64,000 nucleotides of DNA from Candidatus Babeliales bacterium. GTDB lineage: Bacteria; Babelota; Babeliae; Babelales; JABDEC01. A program made the position numbers and the translations under genes. How positions within the stretch are numbered: position 1 is the stretch's first letter; each line of letters starts with the position of its first letter. The notes beneath the pieces were generated by a model. It was not told the origin of the DNA, ran no database searches, and saw nothing but the letters and a program-made list of their open reading frames with translations. Below are positions 1 through 8,158 of this stretch, piece by piece. The stretch lies in the NCBI GenBank assembly GCA_031292305.1, contig JARLHJ010000045.1:1-64000 (forward strand), given 5' to 3'.

Positions 1-36
1 AACTCAGATAAATCATGTAACTGTGGAATACAATAA
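1..36 (+). CDS. possible 3-prime end of a gene cut by the window edge
   Basis: Frame 1 is open from the first base to a TAA at 34-36 and encodes eleven residues ending in C-N-C-G-I-Q. A Cys-rich end like this resembles the tail of the secreted protein at 18282-18887 (C-G-C-I-I-Q). The stretch is too short to prove coding, and the upstream part lies outside the window. Confidence 0.3.
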   Translation, partial: NSDKSCNCGIQ

Positions 37-73
37 ATAATTTGTGATTTAAAAAATCGAAAGTGAATAAAGA

Positions 74-1075
74 ATGAAATTATTTATATTTATTTTATTC
101 ATGGTAAATAACTTATATACTCATGCAGCTGATAGTACTAGTTCGACCTCTACTTCTAGTTATGTAACAAGTGAAAATGTTGAATATTTAAAAAATAATC
201 TACAACGAATTCGTATTGCAAAAGAGCACAAGAATGATTATTACTTTGGTTGCCATGGTACAAAAGATTGCTTTCCCGGTAAAGAAATGACATGGGAAAA
301 TGATATTCTTAGTTGGTACAATAATATTAGAAAAAAATTAAAATTATCTACAGCCGAAAAAATATCCAAACAACAATTTGATTCGAAATTTCTTAATATT
401 CTTAAAAAACAATTAGAAGCTTTTGAAGGTATAAAAGAAGAGAAACCAAGCTCTAGGTGTAGTATTGCAGGCCTTGATAAAAAAGATGTTATTAAAGTAT
501 TATTTGATGCTGCACAAAATAAATTTATTGATATTACTATACACATGAATATTGTACAAAGTGCAACCCCAAGCAATGAGCGACGGTTTTTTGATATAAA
601 TTCTATGAGAAGTGATTTTTTATTTGATGAAGAAATTCAAAATATATTAAATAAAAAAGGTGATATTGACTATCTTAAAGGTCGCGAAATGAAGATTAAT
701 GTCTCCGGAGATGTAATATATACTATGTGTTTCAATAGAGCTAATGGTTACAATGCTGCTGAAAATGCAATAGAAAAATTAAGAAATAGTACATTAATTT
801 GGTTGGCCAAATATTTTAAGCCAGAGCATTTAGTACAAATTCAAAAATTATTAGAAAATTGTGCTGATACAATGATTAAAGATGAACATGGTAAAACTTT
901 TCATGATTATGCCAAAGACAATCCTGAAATTCAAGATCTTCTTGAAAATATGCGATTGCAAATTGAGAAAAAAATTGATGATGTAACTTTTTATCCCCCT
1001 GAAATAGCAGGAATTATTTCTGAATATTTAGCCCAAGAAATTAGGTATCCAGAAGTTGCTGAAGATGAAGAATAA
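74..1075 (+). CDS. secreted protein with ankyrin-like segment and F-box-like C-terminus
   Basis: The 333-residue product starts with a clear signal peptide (about residues 1-18, ending T-H-A-A). I do not recognise the central part, which is Lys/Asn rich. Near residues 260-290 a segment with L-L-E-N-C-A-D, D-E-H-G-K-T and D-Y-A looks like one degenerate ankyrin repeat. It is followed near residue 312 by P-P-E-I-A-G-I-I-S-E-Y-L, which resembles the start of an F-box. Ankyrin followed by a terminal F-box-like motif is the layout of PRANC-type effectors in poxviruses and some intracellular bacteria. A role as a host-directed secreted protein is an inference; only the signal peptide is firm. The gene converges on the minus-strand gene that ends at 1091. 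Confidence 0.75.
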   Translation: MKLFIFILFMVNNLYTHAADSTSSTSTSSYVTSENVEYLKNNLQRIRIAKEHKNDYYFGCHGTKDCFPGKEMTWENDILSWYNNIRKKLKLSTAEKISKQQFDSKFLNILKKQLEAFEGIKEEKPSSRCSIAGLDKKDVIKVLFDAAQNKFIDITIHMNIVQSATPSNERRFFDINSMRSDFLFDEEIQNILNKKGDIDYLKGREMKINVSGDVIYTMCFNRANGYNAAENAIEKLRNSTLIWLAKYFKPEHLVQIQKLLENCADTMIKDEHGKTFHDYAKDNPEIQDLLENMRLQIEKKIDDVTFYPPEIAGIISEYLAQEIRYPEVAEDEE

Positions 1076-1090
1076 ATTGCTATATAATAA

Positions 1091-1840
1091 TTAATATTTT
1101 TTCATTTCTACATAAAGAGTTCGTGCAAATTCATCCATAAGCAAAACAATATCATAATCATCTATGCGTGCAGGGCCAGCGCCATCAACTGGGAATTTAG
1201 CTTGAGTAAGTATCAGTTGTGCTACTTTAGTTTGGCGTAAAATATAAGGGGCATTTGATATAACTAAACAAGAGCCAGGACTAAGTTTTAATGTATTAAA
1301 GTAATGTAAAGTATCATCTGTGTTAGGGCGCTTTAATGTGCCATCAGTTTGTTCAATAGTTGGGGTATTTGCTAGAATCGCTTTTTTATCTTTAAATTTT
1401 AAAGCAAACAAATATTGCATCATTTGTGCTTCAGAAATAATATTTTCTGGTAAGTTTTCTTTTTCTATATCAAGCAATTGTCTCTCTCCACATAGTAAAA
1501 TTATTTGTTTAAAAATATAATTTTGATTATATAATTCGCGCAGAAATTCAATTCGCATTGACACGTCTTCTTCTAGTGACCCCATAACAAGAGCATAATC
1601 ATATTCTTTTTGTACAGGATAAATTTTGTCTATCATCCCTAATTTTTTTAATCCCTTAAATAATGATTCTTTATTATTATGCATTAATTTGTGCAAAGGA
1701 GTGTGGGGTTGAAGATCCCAAGATTCACCTATTATTAATAAATGCGTTTGAGCGTAGTTATTTGCTTCTTGTAGGGTTGTAATATTTACACCTAAATATG
1801 TAAATATTTCTTTAATAATTTCGAGTGAGAAATTTTTCAT
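1091..1840 (-). CDS. DUF218/YdcF-like protein without signal peptide
   Basis: This 249-residue protein is a paralog of the product of 59146-60063. Shared blocks are Y-D-Y-A-L-V-M-G, a hydrophobic I-I-L-L-C-G-E-R strand, D-G-T-L-K-R-P-N-T-D-D-T, and S-C-L-V-I-S-N-A-P. The order (G-containing first strand, second strand ending in G, an N-T helix start, then a strand followed by a polar turn) resembles the DUF218/SanA/YdcF Rossmann-like fold, whose biochemical role is mostly unknown. Unlike its paralog it has no signal peptide. It starts 9 nt after the stop of the alpha/beta hydrolase gene, so the two are probably one transcript. The DUF218 assignment is tentative; the paralogy is clear. Confidence 0.7.
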   Translation of the reverse strand: MKNFSLEIIKEIFTYLGVNITTLQEANNYAQTHLLIIGESWDLQPHTPLHKLMHNNKESLFKGLKKLGMIDKIYPVQKEYDYALVMGSLEEDVSMRIEFLRELYNQNYIFKQIILLCGERQLLDIEKENLPENIISEAQMMQYLFALKFKDKKAILANTPTIEQTDGTLKRPNTDDTLHYFNTLKLSPGSCLVISNAPYILRQTKVAQLILTQAKFPVDGAGPARIDDYDIVLLMDEFARTLYVEMKKY

Positions 1841-1849
1841 ACGACTAAT

Positions 1850-2683
1850 TTACTTTTTAATAAATTCAAGTAAATCTGCATTCACTTTATCTTTTAATGT
1901 TGAGCATAAACCATGCGGTGCGCCTTGGTAAATTTTAAGTTCAGCATTTTTAATAAGCTTAGCAGAAATTAATCCTGAAATATTTATAGGAACTATTTGA
2001 TCATCATCACCTTGTATAATAAGTGTTGGTATATTAAACTTTTTAAGATCTTCATGAAAGTCCGTCTCAGAAAATGCTTTAACGCATTCAAAAATTCCTT
2101 TAAAGCTGCCCAACATTGCTTGTAGCCAAAATACATCTCTTAAGCCCTGGGATACTTTTGAGTTAGGTCTATTTGCACCATAAAATGGTATTGAAAAATC
2201 TTTAAAATATTGTGAACGGTCAATTAATAAATTGTTACGAATGTCATTAAATGCACTAATGTCAATTCCATTTGGATTGGCAGAAGTTTTAAGCATTAAA
2301 GGCGGAACAGCACTTATTAATACTGCTTTTGCAATACGCTTTATGCCATGCTTGCCGATATAGCGTGTAACTTCACCGCCACCGGTTGAGTGTCCAACAA
2401 GAATTACATCTTTTAAATCAAGATGTTCTATAAGTTTAGAAAGATCATCAGCATATGTGTCCATATCATTTCCATTGCTAGTCTGGTCAGAGCGTCCATG
2501 CCCTCTGCGGTCATGCGCAATGCAACGGTATCCATGATTAGACAAAAATAACATTTGGTCTTCCCAAGCATCTGCAGTTAATGGCCAACCATGTGAAAAA
2601 ACTATAGGTTGCCCTGTTCCCCAATTTTTATAGTATAATTTTACGTCAACGCCATTTTCTTTGCCTACAGATATGTAACTCAT
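1850..2683 (-). CDS. alpha/beta hydrolase of the non-haem chloroperoxidase/arylesterase family
   Basis: The 277-residue protein is a complete alpha/beta hydrolase. It has the oxyanion-side H-G-W-P (31-34), the nucleophile elbow G-H-S-T-G (97-101, Ser99), the acid in G-D-D-D-Q-I-V-P (Asp228) and the catalytic His in A-P-H-G (His257). Length and motif spacing fit the cofactor-free haloperoxidase/arylesterase group, so it likely hydrolyses esters, or perhaps peracids or lactones; the substrate cannot be read from sequence. There is no signal peptide, so it should be cytosolic. AGGA lies 5-8 nt upstream of the ATG. It leads a two-gene unit with the DUF218-like gene downstream. Confidence 0.9.
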   Translation of the reverse strand: MSYISVGKENGVDVKLYYKNWGTGQPIVFSHGWPLTADAWEDQMLFLSNHGYRCIAHDRRGHGRSDQTSNGNDMDTYADDLSKLIEHLDLKDVILVGHSTGGGEVTRYIGKHGIKRIAKAVLISAVPPLMLKTSANPNGIDISAFNDIRNNLLIDRSQYFKDFSIPFYGANRPNSKVSQGLRDVFWLQAMLGSFKGIFECVKAFSETDFHEDLKKFNIPTLIIQGDDDQIVPINISGLISAKLIKNAELKIYQGAPHGLCSTLKDKVNADLLEFIKK

Positions 2684-2829
2684 AATATCCTAAGTTTAAG
2701 TTTTATTGAATATCATAATTTTTCAATTTATATGATGTCAATTAAAAAAAATTCTTTACTATTTCTTCAAATATTTTAATGCTTTATTTGTAAAATATAA
2801 GATTGATTAATAGATTTGAGGCAGGTTTT

Positions 2830-3147
2830 ATGATAAAAAGTTGGTTGAGATTAGTTATAAGCTTTTTTTTAATTAATATTTCGGCGCAAGATTATATACA
2901 AATAATTAAATTTGATAAATCAGATGGCACGTGTATTTATATAAAAACAATTAATAATTCTGATTTTATTAAAGTTGAACTTATTCCAGAGGAACAATAT
3001 TATGTTTGTGTAAATGGCCAGAATATAATAAAAAAACAAAAAAAAATTTTTCAACAACTTGCAAGAGAATTTTTAGTATTAAGAACCATATCTTCATATT
3101 GTGAACCAGATAATTCTTGCCTCACTGAAACCCGAGCTAATAATTAA
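2830..3147 (+). CDS. small secreted protein, first gene of the GKRP-like/kinase operon
   Basis: The ATG at 2830 is chosen over the in-frame TTG at 2803 because GAGG lies at 2818-2821 with good spacing, and because this start gives a clean signal peptide (I-K-S-W-L-R-L-V-I-S-F-F, ending near A-Q-D). The product has 105 residues, four cysteines in the mature part (two near the end in a Y-C-E-P-D-N-S-C arrangement) and no domain I recognise. The next gene starts 2 nt after the stop, so it is probably cotranscribed and translationally coupled with the double-SIS protein. A function as partner of that protein is only suggested by position. Confidence 0.7.
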   Translation: MIKSWLRLVISFFLINISAQDYIQIIKFDKSDGTCIYIKTINNSDFIKVELIPEEQYYVCVNGQNIIKKQKKIFQQLAREFLVLRTISSYCEPDNSCLTETRANN

Positions 3148-3149
3148 TA

Positions 3150-4973
3150 ATGAATTATATATTACTAGTTCTTTTAATTTTATTAACGCCTTATTGGCAA
3201 ATGAAATCTAATCAATTTAACTACATGCCTTATTCTGAGTTTAAACAAAAATTTCAATTAGGTAGTGCATCAACAGAACAGTTACATCCGGTAACTATGC
3301 AATTAAGTCAAACCATGCATAAAGATACTATTAAAGGATTGGAACTATTATTAGCAGTCGATGAAAATGTAATTAACAGTTTTCAAAACAAAATTGATGA
3401 TATTTCCAAAATATTAATTCCTGCTTTTAAAAAAAGCTTACAATCTAAAGGTAGAATATTTTTGATAGGTTCAGGTTCAAGTGGACGTCTTGCAATTGAT
3501 CTCGCTGCCAAAGCAAATAATGCAAATCAAGTTATTGGTATTATTGCAGGTGGTGATGCTGCAGTTGTGCGTGCAAAAGAAGGGTTTGAAGATTCTGAAA
3601 ACGATGGTAAATCAGCTATTTTCAAGTTTAACTTAAATGCAAAAGATACAGTTGTTTTAATATCTGGTAGCGGATCAGCAAGTTTTAATGTTGGGTGTGG
3701 TAATTTTGCAGCAGATTTAGGTGCGAACGTTTATTATTTTTATAATAGCACTGAAATACCAGTGCGAACTTCTAACTTATTTAACAGAAAAAATAATCCT
3801 ATAACACCATTGCTTGTAGATATTGGTCCACAGGCAATTTCAGGCTCAACGCGTTTGCAAGCAGCAACATTAGCTATAATTTTTTTAGGGTATTCTTTAA
3901 AAATGGCGTTTTCACAAGATTTAGATTTACAATATAAAAATATATTACTTGTTGGCATGCTTGATGCAATATCTAAAATCAAATTGCAGTTGAATGAAAT
4001 GAAAAAAATAATCTTGCAAGAGGTAAAAAGATTCTCTAATCCAGTTGCAAATTTTAGACGATTAAGAGATTATTCAGATCAAGGTTATGTAACAATGTTA
4101 GCTCCTCTAAATTCTATAAGGGAAGTGTTTATAGATACAACAGAAACATCACCGACATTTTCCACCAATGCCTTAAGGCGCGAATCAGAAATAAAGAAAA
4201 AAAGACCTGAGTTTCAGGCTTATTTAATTGGCGGGGATGATAACAAGGTCGCATGGCAAAATTTACTAGCAAGAGAAATTATAAAAGAAGATAAATTTGA
4301 AACTATGCAATTTTTGTTATCAAATAAATCGATAGGGTTTAATTCTTATAGTAATAGGCCAACTAAAAAAGGCAATATGGTATTTGGCGTTTGTAAACTA
4401 TTAGGTAATGAAAATATATCAGATGACTTAATAACATCAGTTAAAGATGCAAAAATTAATGGCGCAACAACAATAATGTTAATGGTTTGTGATAATAAAA
4501 TTTCTGATGAACAACTAAAAATTACTAAAAATATTTCTGATCTTTATATTTTATTAGAAGATTTGCCCAATGATGATTTTGGTATTATTCATAGTTTCGC
4601 TCTTAAAATAATTCTTAATCTAATCTCAAATAGCTCAATGATTTTAATGAATAAAGTTTTTGGAAATAGAATGATAGATGTAAATCCTTCTAATTATAAA
4701 CTAGTAGATCGTTCTATGCGCATAATTACAGATATTTGGAAAAATAGTTTTCCGGCTAATAAAATAGATGATGAAAATTTATACAATACTATTCAACAGT
4801 TATACATAAAAAAGAAAGAGCGACAAGAACAGGGCTTGTACGTACCTTCCATAATTAACATTACACTCAATCTATTGCATAAAAATAAAACACCAGATAA
4901 TTTTGAAGAGATTTTAGATCTTATTGAAAAGAATAATGAGTCTTTAAGTTTTTTAGACATTAATTGGAGTTAA
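3150..4973 (+). CDS. GKRP/MurQ-like double-SIS sugar-phosphate binding protein with signal peptide
   Basis: The 607-residue protein belongs to the SIS-domain family of MurNAc-6-phosphate etherase (MurQ) and eukaryotic glucokinase regulatory protein (GKRP). Residues 1-14 form a hydrophobic signal or anchor. The first SIS domain has S-T-E-Q-L-H-P (41-47), the phosphate loop G-S-G-S-S-G-R (107-113), I-A-G-G-D (132-136) and R-A-K-E-G-F-E-D-S (141-149). A second SIS-like half follows, then R-M-I-D-V-N-P-S-N-Y-K-L near residue 500, matching the MurQ/GKRP C-terminal helix region. MurQ is about 300 residues with one SIS domain; GKRP is about 625 with two, so length and layout fit GKRP. The MurQ catalytic Glu of D-A-S-E is Lys121 here, while the second Glu is kept (Glu144), so lyase activity is doubtful and a sugar-phosphate sensor is more likely. 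The kinase gene starts 1 nt downstream. Confidence 0.85.
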   Translation: MNYILLVLLILLTPYWQMKSNQFNYMPYSEFKQKFQLGSASTEQLHPVTMQLSQTMHKDTIKGLELLLAVDENVINSFQNKIDDISKILIPAFKKSLQSKGRIFLIGSGSSGRLAIDLAAKANNANQVIGIIAGGDAAVVRAKEGFEDSENDGKSAIFKFNLNAKDTVVLISGSGSASFNVGCGNFAADLGANVYYFYNSTEIPVRTSNLFNRKNNPITPLLVDIGPQAISGSTRLQAATLAIIFLGYSLKMAFSQDLDLQYKNILLVGMLDAISKIKLQLNEMKKIILQEVKRFSNPVANFRRLRDYSDQGYVTMLAPLNSIREVFIDTTETSPTFSTNALRRESEIKKKRPEFQAYLIGGDDNKVAWQNLLAREIIKEDKFETMQFLLSNKSIGFNSYSNRPTKKGNMVFGVCKLLGNENISDDLITSVKDAKINGATTIMLMVCDNKISDEQLKITKNISDLYILLEDLPNDDFGIIHSFALKIILNLISNSSMILMNKVFGNRMIDVNPSNYKLVDRSMRIITDIWKNSFPANKIDDENLYNTIQQLYIKKKERQEQGLYVPSIINITLNLLHKNKTPDNFEEILDLIEKNNESLSFLDINWS

Positions 4974-4974
4974 T

Positions 4975-6009
4975 ATGAAATTTTATCTAAGTTTGGTTTT
5001 ATTTGTTTCTTTTAATATTTGTAACTCTGAACTTAATAAAGAAAAAGCATTAGACTCAAAATATATAGTGTGTATTGATGGCGGCGGTTCCAAAACATCA
5101 ATGAAATTAATTAATAGTAATGGGCAAGTTGTTTCTTTATATAAAAATAATAAAGTAAGTGACGTGCTTGTTTCTACCTGTTCTAATATTAATTTTGTAG
5201 GCGTTGAGGCTTTTAAAAAAGTTTTAGATGATTTATTTGATAATTTATATGTAGATCAAACTAAGATTCCATTTAGTGAAATTGCATCATCTTGTTACTT
5301 AATTGCAGGCTTTTCTGGTGGCTCACCAGTAAATCTAAAAAAAGCTCAAGAAAAATTTCAATTAAAGGGATTCAATTTAGATCAATTATTTTTAACTTCG
5401 GATGCTGAACTAAGTTTAGAATTAATAAAACCTACAGGTGTTGTTCTAATTGCAGGTACAGGATCAATAGCATTTGGTATTGAAGATAATAAGAAATTTA
5501 GAACTGGTGGTTTTGGAAAACTATTAAATGATTCAGGCAATGGCTACTCTATGGGTATTTCTGCAATTAGAGCCGCGTTAGAGCATGATCATGATTATGG
5601 TGATTTTACCGTTCTTACAAGACGTATTAAAGAATTATATAATATTGAAAAAATATATGATTTAGTTGTGCCTATTCATTCAGGTGAAATTTTGCAAGAT
5701 AAAATAGCATTATTATCTATTGAAGTATTTGAGCATTCAAAAACAGATAAAGTGTGTGAACGCATAGTTCAAGAAACATCTGAGCATTTAGTTACTTTAA
5801 TTATAGGTATTTTAAAAAGAATGCACGCTAAAGAAGTTACTATTGCTTTAGTTGGTGGATTATTTAATCAAGGTTCTCTTGTTGATCAAATTATTTCTAA
5901 TGAAAAGTTGAAAAAATGGCTTCAAGAAAACGAAAAATCTATTATTATAAAAGATAAGAGCAAAGATAATATTGCTTGCGAAGTTGCTAAAATGATTTTG
6001 AATAAATAA
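4975..6009 (+). CDS. BadF/BadG-family N-acetylhexosamine kinase with signal peptide
   Basis: The 344-residue protein is an ASKHA-fold kinase of the BadF/BadG/BcrA and GlcNAc-kinase group. It shows the phosphate-1 motif C-I-D-G-G-G-S-K-T (33-41), I-A-G-F-S-G, the adenosine-side I-A-G-T-G-S-I-A-F-G (about 160) and G-G-F-G-K-L-L-N-D-S-G-N-G-Y, which is typical of NAGK/MurK-like kinases. It likely phosphorylates GlcNAc, MurNAc or a related sugar with ATP. Residues 1-18 form a signal peptide (F-Y-L-S-L-V-L-F-V-S-F, cleavage near C-N-S), unexpected for a kinase of this family. The gene begins 1 nt after the GKRP-like gene, mirroring the functional link of GKRP with a hexokinase in animals. Confidence 0.85.
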   Translation: MKFYLSLVLFVSFNICNSELNKEKALDSKYIVCIDGGGSKTSMKLINSNGQVVSLYKNNKVSDVLVSTCSNINFVGVEAFKKVLDDLFDNLYVDQTKIPFSEIASSCYLIAGFSGGSPVNLKKAQEKFQLKGFNLDQLFLTSDAELSLELIKPTGVVLIAGTGSIAFGIEDNKKFRTGGFGKLLNDSGNGYSMGISAIRAALEHDHDYGDFTVLTRRIKELYNIEKIYDLVVPIHSGEILQDKIALLSIEVFEHSKTDKVCERIVQETSEHLVTLIIGILKRMHAKEVTIALVGGLFNQGSLVDQIISNEKLKKWLQENEKSIIIKDKSKDNIACEVAKMILNK

Positions 6010-6037
6010 TTGATTAATTTTTCTTACAAGGATATCT

Positions 6038-6331
6038 GTGGATTATAAAGAATTGGTAAATGATTTTAGCTATGAAGAGTTAATTGAAGCTTATGCAGGC
6101 TTGTGCAAAATTGAAAATATTATACCAGTTATACCACTAGATGAAGATAATTCATTAGATCTTAACTATTTTTCCTTAGATATTGTTGAAGGGGTATTTC
6201 ATTTATATAACCCATTTAATTCAACTTCTTATACAGGTGATACTCGCGATATGATATTGGGTAAAATTAAACCTATTAAAGCTGAATTAGACAAAGCTAT
6301 TAAAGAATCTATAAAAAAAATTGAAAACTAA
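6038..6331 (+). CDS. small acidic protein, unknown function
   Basis: This 97-residue product starts with GTG at 6038, supported by AAGGAT a few bases upstream. It is acidic, has no signal peptide or membrane segment and ends in a Lys-rich helix. I do not recognise it. It follows the kinase gene by 28 nt in the same direction and may be the last gene of that operon. The central Y-N-P-F-N-S-T-S-Y-T-G-D segment is its most distinctive stretch. Confidence 0.65.
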   Translation: MDYKELVNDFSYEELIEAYAGLCKIENIIPVIPLDEDNSLDLNYFSLDIVEGVFHLYNPFNSTSYTGDTRDMILGKIKPIKAELDKAIKESIKKIEN

Positions 6332-6426
6332 ATTTTGTGATTTTTCATGGGATTGATATTAACTAGTAAGATTAGTATTATTAATTCTTAACGTATGTGT
6401 AAAATATATGCTTGAAAGATAATAAA

Positions 6427-7413
6427 ATGACAGAATTGGTAAGCATTTTTAAATTATTAACTCAAAGTCTAGTGTCACCGGTTATATTATTTTTTTTATC
6501 TGGTATTTTTATTGGGTTATTAAAAACAGATTTGCAAATACCTCAACCGATAAGTAAATTTTTATCTTTATATCTAATGATTGCCATAGGTTTTAAAGGT
6601 GGAGTTTCACTTGCTTTAACACCTGAGCTTACTTTCAAAATATTTCTACTATTTATTGTAAGTATTCTTATAAGTTTTTTCTTGCCTTTTATTTCATACT
6701 TTTTTTTGCGAACAACAACAAAACTTGATCTGCCTACAGCTGCTGCATTAGCCGCACATTATGGTTCTGTAAGTATTGTAACTTTTATGACAGCAGAATC
6801 TTTTTTAAAAAATAAAAATATATACTATTCAGGTTATCTAATAGCGATTTTAGCACTGATGGAAGCGCCTGCAATTTTATCAGGGATATATTTATCAAAA
6901 TATAAGAAAAATAATATAGATGAGTCTACCTTCAATTTCTTAGAAATATTAAGATCAAATGGTTGCTTAGTATTATTAATAGCTTCTTTTATTATAGGTT
7001 TGATTAGTGGTCAAACAGGATATGATAAATTAAAAGGTTTTTTTGACTCCCCATTTCAAGGTATTTTAGCGGTCTTTTTATTGGATATGGGTTTATTGGT
7101 AGCCGAGCAATTTAAATACGTTAAGCAATTTACATTAAATTTATTTTTATTTGGCTTGTATATGCCCATTGTCGGTTCATTGATAGGATTGTTAGTAAGT
7201 TATATTTTTGGACTTGATATTGGCAGTGCAACATTGTTTATGGTTTTATGTGCTAGTGCTTCATATATTGCTGTACCTGCTGCTATGCGTATTGCTTTAC
7301 CAGAAGCGCAAGTTGCAATATATCTACCAATGTCTTTGGTTGTTACTTTCCCTTTTAATGTTATAGTTGGTATTTCATTATACTACAGCATAGCAAAGTT
7401 TTTTTTGGGATAA
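6427..7413 (+). CDS. SbtA-like sodium-dependent bicarbonate permease family protein
   Basis: About ten hydrophobic segments fill this 328-residue protein. Early D-L-Q-I-P-Q-P-I-S-K followed by I-G-F-K-G-G-V-S-L, and later A-L-A-A-H-Y-G-S-V-S-I-V-T-F and A-S-A-S-Y-I-A-V-P-A-A-M-R, match the inverted-repeat core of cyanobacterial SbtA-type permeases (former DUF897), which import bicarbonate with sodium. The real substrate in this lineage is uncertain. I prefer the ATG at 6427 (GAAAG 8-12 nt upstream) over the in-frame TTG at 6412. No PII-like SbtB partner is encoded next to it. Confidence 0.85.
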   Translation: MTELVSIFKLLTQSLVSPVILFFLSGIFIGLLKTDLQIPQPISKFLSLYLMIAIGFKGGVSLALTPELTFKIFLLFIVSILISFFLPFISYFFLRTTTKLDLPTAAALAAHYGSVSIVTFMTAESFLKNKNIYYSGYLIAILALMEAPAILSGIYLSKYKKNNIDESTFNFLEILRSNGCLVLLIASFIIGLISGQTGYDKLKGFFDSPFQGILAVFLLDMGLLVAEQFKYVKQFTLNLFLFGLYMPIVGSLIGLLVSYIFGLDIGSATLFMVLCASASYIAVPAAMRIALPEAQVAIYLPMSLVVTFPFNVIVGISLYYSIAKFFLG

Positions 7414-7495
7414 ATTTATGGCAATTTACCAAGGTTTAACTGTTTGTTTATCTACTATTCATTAAAAAGATAAATTCATAATAAAGGGAATTTTA

Positions 7496-8146
7496 ATGGC
7501 AGCGCCTATTGCACATATTTTTTTAGCAGTTCAAATGTTATCAGGTCCATTTAAAGGTTTATATAATGAACGCGAGTTTATAATCGGTACTAGCTTTCCT
7601 GACATTCGCTATTTAAAGGTTGTAGAACGTACTGAAACTCATTTTGTTAATGTTAAGTTAGAAGATATTATTCAAGAAAAAAACTCTTTTAAAGCAGGCA
7701 TGATTTTCCATTCTTTTGTTGATGAACAGCGTGAAGCGTATGTTGTAGCTAATAATTTATATGATAAAATTCCTAAATTTAGATTTACATCACAAGCTTT
7801 AAAATTTGCAGAAGATGAGATTTTAAAACCTCACTTTGATATTGCAAAATATGTTTCTTATTTTGATAATATTTTAGATATAGAAATGAATTATAATATT
7901 TCTGAAAAGCATATCAGAGACTGGCATAATTTCTTGCAAGGGTATTTTAATGCACGCTATACTGGCAAAGATCTAATTTTAAAATATTTTGACTTAAATG
8001 AACCTAATGCTTGGTATATTAAGCGTTTAATATTTTCTTGGTTTTTTGCCCGTAAAATGCAGCATGTGATGAATGATATTATTAATGATGTACAAATGAA
8101 AAATTTGATATTAGATTTTTATTTAAATTTTTCAGCAAAAAACTAG
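7496..8146 (+). CDS. zinc-dependent phospholipase C-like protein (tentative)
   Basis: The 216-residue protein starts M-A-A-P-I-A-H and carries F-P-D-I-R (34-38), T-H-F (48-50) and F-H-S-F-V-D-E (71-77). The spacing of His7, Asp36, His49, His72 and Asp76 resembles the metal ligands of the all-helical zinc-dependent phospholipase C/P1 nuclease fold. I see no signal peptide, which is unusual for secreted PLCs; several bacterial families with this fold are cytosolic and uncharacterised. AAAGGG upstream of the ATG supports the start. It converges on the RBR gene with a 12-nt gap. Confidence 0.6.
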   Translation: MAAPIAHIFLAVQMLSGPFKGLYNEREFIIGTSFPDIRYLKVVERTETHFVNVKLEDIIQEKNSFKAGMIFHSFVDEQREAYVVANNLYDKIPKFRFTSQALKFAEDEILKPHFDIAKYVSYFDNILDIEMNYNISEKHIRDWHNFLQGYFNARYTGKDLILKYFDLNEPNAWYIKRLIFSWFFARKMQHVMNDIINDVQMKNLILDFYLNFSAKN

Positions 8147-8158
8147 AAATTTTATTTA

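Noticed and set aside
3150-4973. Plain MurNAc-6-phosphate etherase
   Set aside because: The protein is twice the usual length with a second SIS-like half and lacks the first catalytic Glu, so GKRP-like is a better fit.
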